DNA of 6,659 nt from a bacterium (GTDB taxonomy: Bacteria > RBG-13-66-14). A program made the position numbers and the translations under genes. Numbering within the stretch: the first letter of the stretch is position 1; each line of letters starts with the position of its first letter. The stretch lies in the NCBI GenBank assembly GCA_021107695.1, contig JAIOSI010000199.1, positions 1 through 6,659 on the forward strand, written 5' to 3'. The notes below the pieces were generated by a model. That model saw only the letters and a program-made list of their open reading frames with translations. It was not told the origin of the DNA and made no database searches. Shown here one piece after another: positions 5,441-6,659 of this stretch.

Positions 5441-6659
5441 ATGACCACAGAAGAACGCCTCCAGGCGAATATCCTCAAGCTCTTTGAAGAAAAAATAACC
5501 AGCCCGGTCTATCCCGACCGTTTGGTGGAGGAGCTCTCCGCCAACGAAGAGGCGGTATTAGACGTGCTTGACCTGTTGGAGGCGGAGGGGAAACTTTTCC
5601 GCACCAAGAGCGAGCGGTATGGTTTACCCCGGATGATGGACCTGATAGTCGGTCGCCTGCGGGGGAACGAACGGGGCTTTGCCTTCATTACCTCAGACGA
5701 CGATACTCAGCCCGATGCCTACGTCGGTCGCGGGAACTTTGGCACCGCCATCCACGGAGACCACGTCGTGGCGCGGGTCAGCAGCGGTTCCCGGCGGGAA
5801 GGTTCCGAGGCGAAGGTGATTCGGGTTCTCAAACGCGCCCGCGAGACCATCGTCGGTACCTTCAAGGAACGTGCCGGAGTGGGCTTTGTCGATCCGCTGG
5901 ATATGCGCATCCATGTGGATGTTGCTGTCCCAAACAATAACTGGAACGGAGCAATGGCGGGGCAGATCGTTGTTGCCGAGGTACTGGAGTGGGACTCACC
6001 CCGTCAGGTTCCGGTGGGCAAGATAGTTGAAGTGCTTGGCGAACCAAGCGACCCCGGTGTGGATATTCTGGCGATCATTCGCAAACATGAACTGTTCGAC
6101 GATTTCCCCGAAGAGGTCTTGAAAGAGGCCGAAGGGTGCAAGCCGGAGATTCCTGAAACCGAGTGGGGCTGGCGACGCAACCTGACCGAGGATTACATCA
6201 TCACGATTGACCCGATCGATGCAAAGGACTTCGACGACGCTCTGAGTCTGGAGAAGACTGATGATGGCTGGAAGCTCGGTGTTCACATCGCTGACGTCTC
6301 TCACTACGTGGCGATTGGTGGCGAGCTGGACGAGGAAGCCTTTGAGCGGGGAACCAGCGTTTACCTCCCCGATCGGGTGCTGCCGATGCTGCCGGAGCGG
6401 CTCTCCAACTTCGTCTGCTCCCTGCGCCCCGACGAGGTCAAGCGCACCGTCTCCGTGCTGGCAGAGCTTGACCACGATGGCAACCTGACCAGCGTTGAGG
6501 TGCTGCCCACAGCGATAAAGTCTAACTATCGCCTCTGGTACGAGCTGGCGCAGGATCTAATTGAGGGCAAACGCTCTCCGGCGGTGCGAGAGTTCTCTCA
6601 CGGCAAGTCCGAGGAAGAGCTCGTCAAGCTGACCAGCAGCCTGAAGGAAATGAACGACC
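5441..6659 (+). CDS. rnr: Ribonuclease R, N-terminal 406 residues (runs off the window)
   Basis: RNase R is a processive 3'-to-5' exoribonuclease that degrades structured RNA in mRNA decay and RNA quality control. The frame is open from the ATG at 5441 to the window end; an AAGGA ribosome-binding site at 5430-5434 supports this start. Visible domains are an N-terminal winged-helix-like region (about 1-62), a first cold-shock domain (about 66-128, with GRLRGNERGFAFI), a second OB-fold segment (about 135-200) and the beginning of the catalytic RNB domain (from about 243). The metal-binding signature TIDPIDAKDFDDA carries Asp257, 260, 263, 265 and 266, spaced as in E. coli RNase R. VHIADVSHYV, YLPDRVLPMLPERLSN and CSLRPDE follow, all typical of RNB nucleases. 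The rest of the catalytic domain and the S1 domain lie outside. It is divergent from pckA. RNase II is less likely because of the N-terminal helix-turn-helix region and two cold-shock domains. Confidence 0.95.
   Translation, partial: MTTEERLQANILKLFEEKITSPVYPDRLVEELSANEEAVLDVLDLLEAEGKLFRTKSERYGLPRMMDLIVGRLRGNERGFAFITSDDDTQPDAYVGRGNFGTAIHGDHVVARVSSGSRREGSEAKVIRVLKRARETIVGTFKERAGVGFVDPLDMRIHVDVAVPNNNWNGAMAGQIVVAEVLEWDSPRQVPVGKIVEVLGEPSDPGVDILAIIRKHELFDDFPEEVLKEAEGCKPEIPETEWGWRRNLTEDYIITIDPIDAKDFDDALSLEKTDDGWKLGVHIADVSHYVAIGGELDEEAFERGTSVYLPDRVLPMLPERLSNFVCSLRPDEVKRTVSVLAELDHDGNLTSVEVLPTAIKSNYRLWYELAQDLIEGKRSPAVREFSHGKSEEELVKLTSSLKEMND

Noticed and set aside
5996..6475. Minus-strand open frame (159 codons) opposite rnr
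   Set aside because: It is antisense to the catalytic domain of RNase R, whose plus-strand translation matches the family throughout.

Overview
The window reads as ordinary bacterial chromosome of moderately high GC content. Genes are tightly packed, several start codons have Shine-Dalgarno-like sequences (AAGGA, GGAG), and one protein carries a lipobox. No mobile element, CRISPR array, tRNA or rRNA is visible. The protein families (MltG, ATP-type PEP carboxykinase, RNase R, a cyclophilin lipoprotein) are widespread, so the phylum cannot be fixed. The divergence of the PEP carboxykinase and of a glycosyltransferase-like protein from textbook members suggests a poorly sampled lineage, but this is a weak inference.

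Left part (1-3188, plus strand): a gene cluster with the look of an operon. It contains a small three-helix membrane protein of unknown function (its 5' end may lie outside the window), the endolytic murein transglycosylase mltG, a membrane protein resembling a family-2 glycosyltransferase whose catalytic domain is shortened and lacks the usual aspartates, and a cyclophilin-type peptidyl-prolyl isomerase anchored as a lipoprotein. The last three genes are joined by ATGA stop/start overlaps, which implies translational coupling. All four products are predicted to sit in or on the cytoplasmic membrane, so the theme is cell envelope building or quality control.

Middle (3189-5079): two inverted repeats lie between the convergent ends. 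The second is a strong intrinsic terminator, best suited to the minus-strand gene but usable from both sides. The minus-strand gene is a 592-residue PEP carboxykinase of the ATP type. It has clear P-loop and metal-binding motifs, but the usual N-terminal substrate-binding motif is not recognisable.

Right part (5080-6659): a 361-bp divergent intergenic region followed by the first 406 codons of rnr (RNase R), which runs off the window. The intergenic region is the most structured part of the window. It holds a 24-bp operator-like inverted repeat overlapping a candidate promoter, a two-helix RNA-like fold in the presumed rnr leader, a 10-mer shared in mirrored position upstream of both genes, and a GC-rich hairpin next to the ribosome-binding site of the carboxykinase gene. 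No new system can be claimed. The best leads are the degenerate glycosyltransferase coupled to mltG and the regulatory architecture between pckA and rnr.
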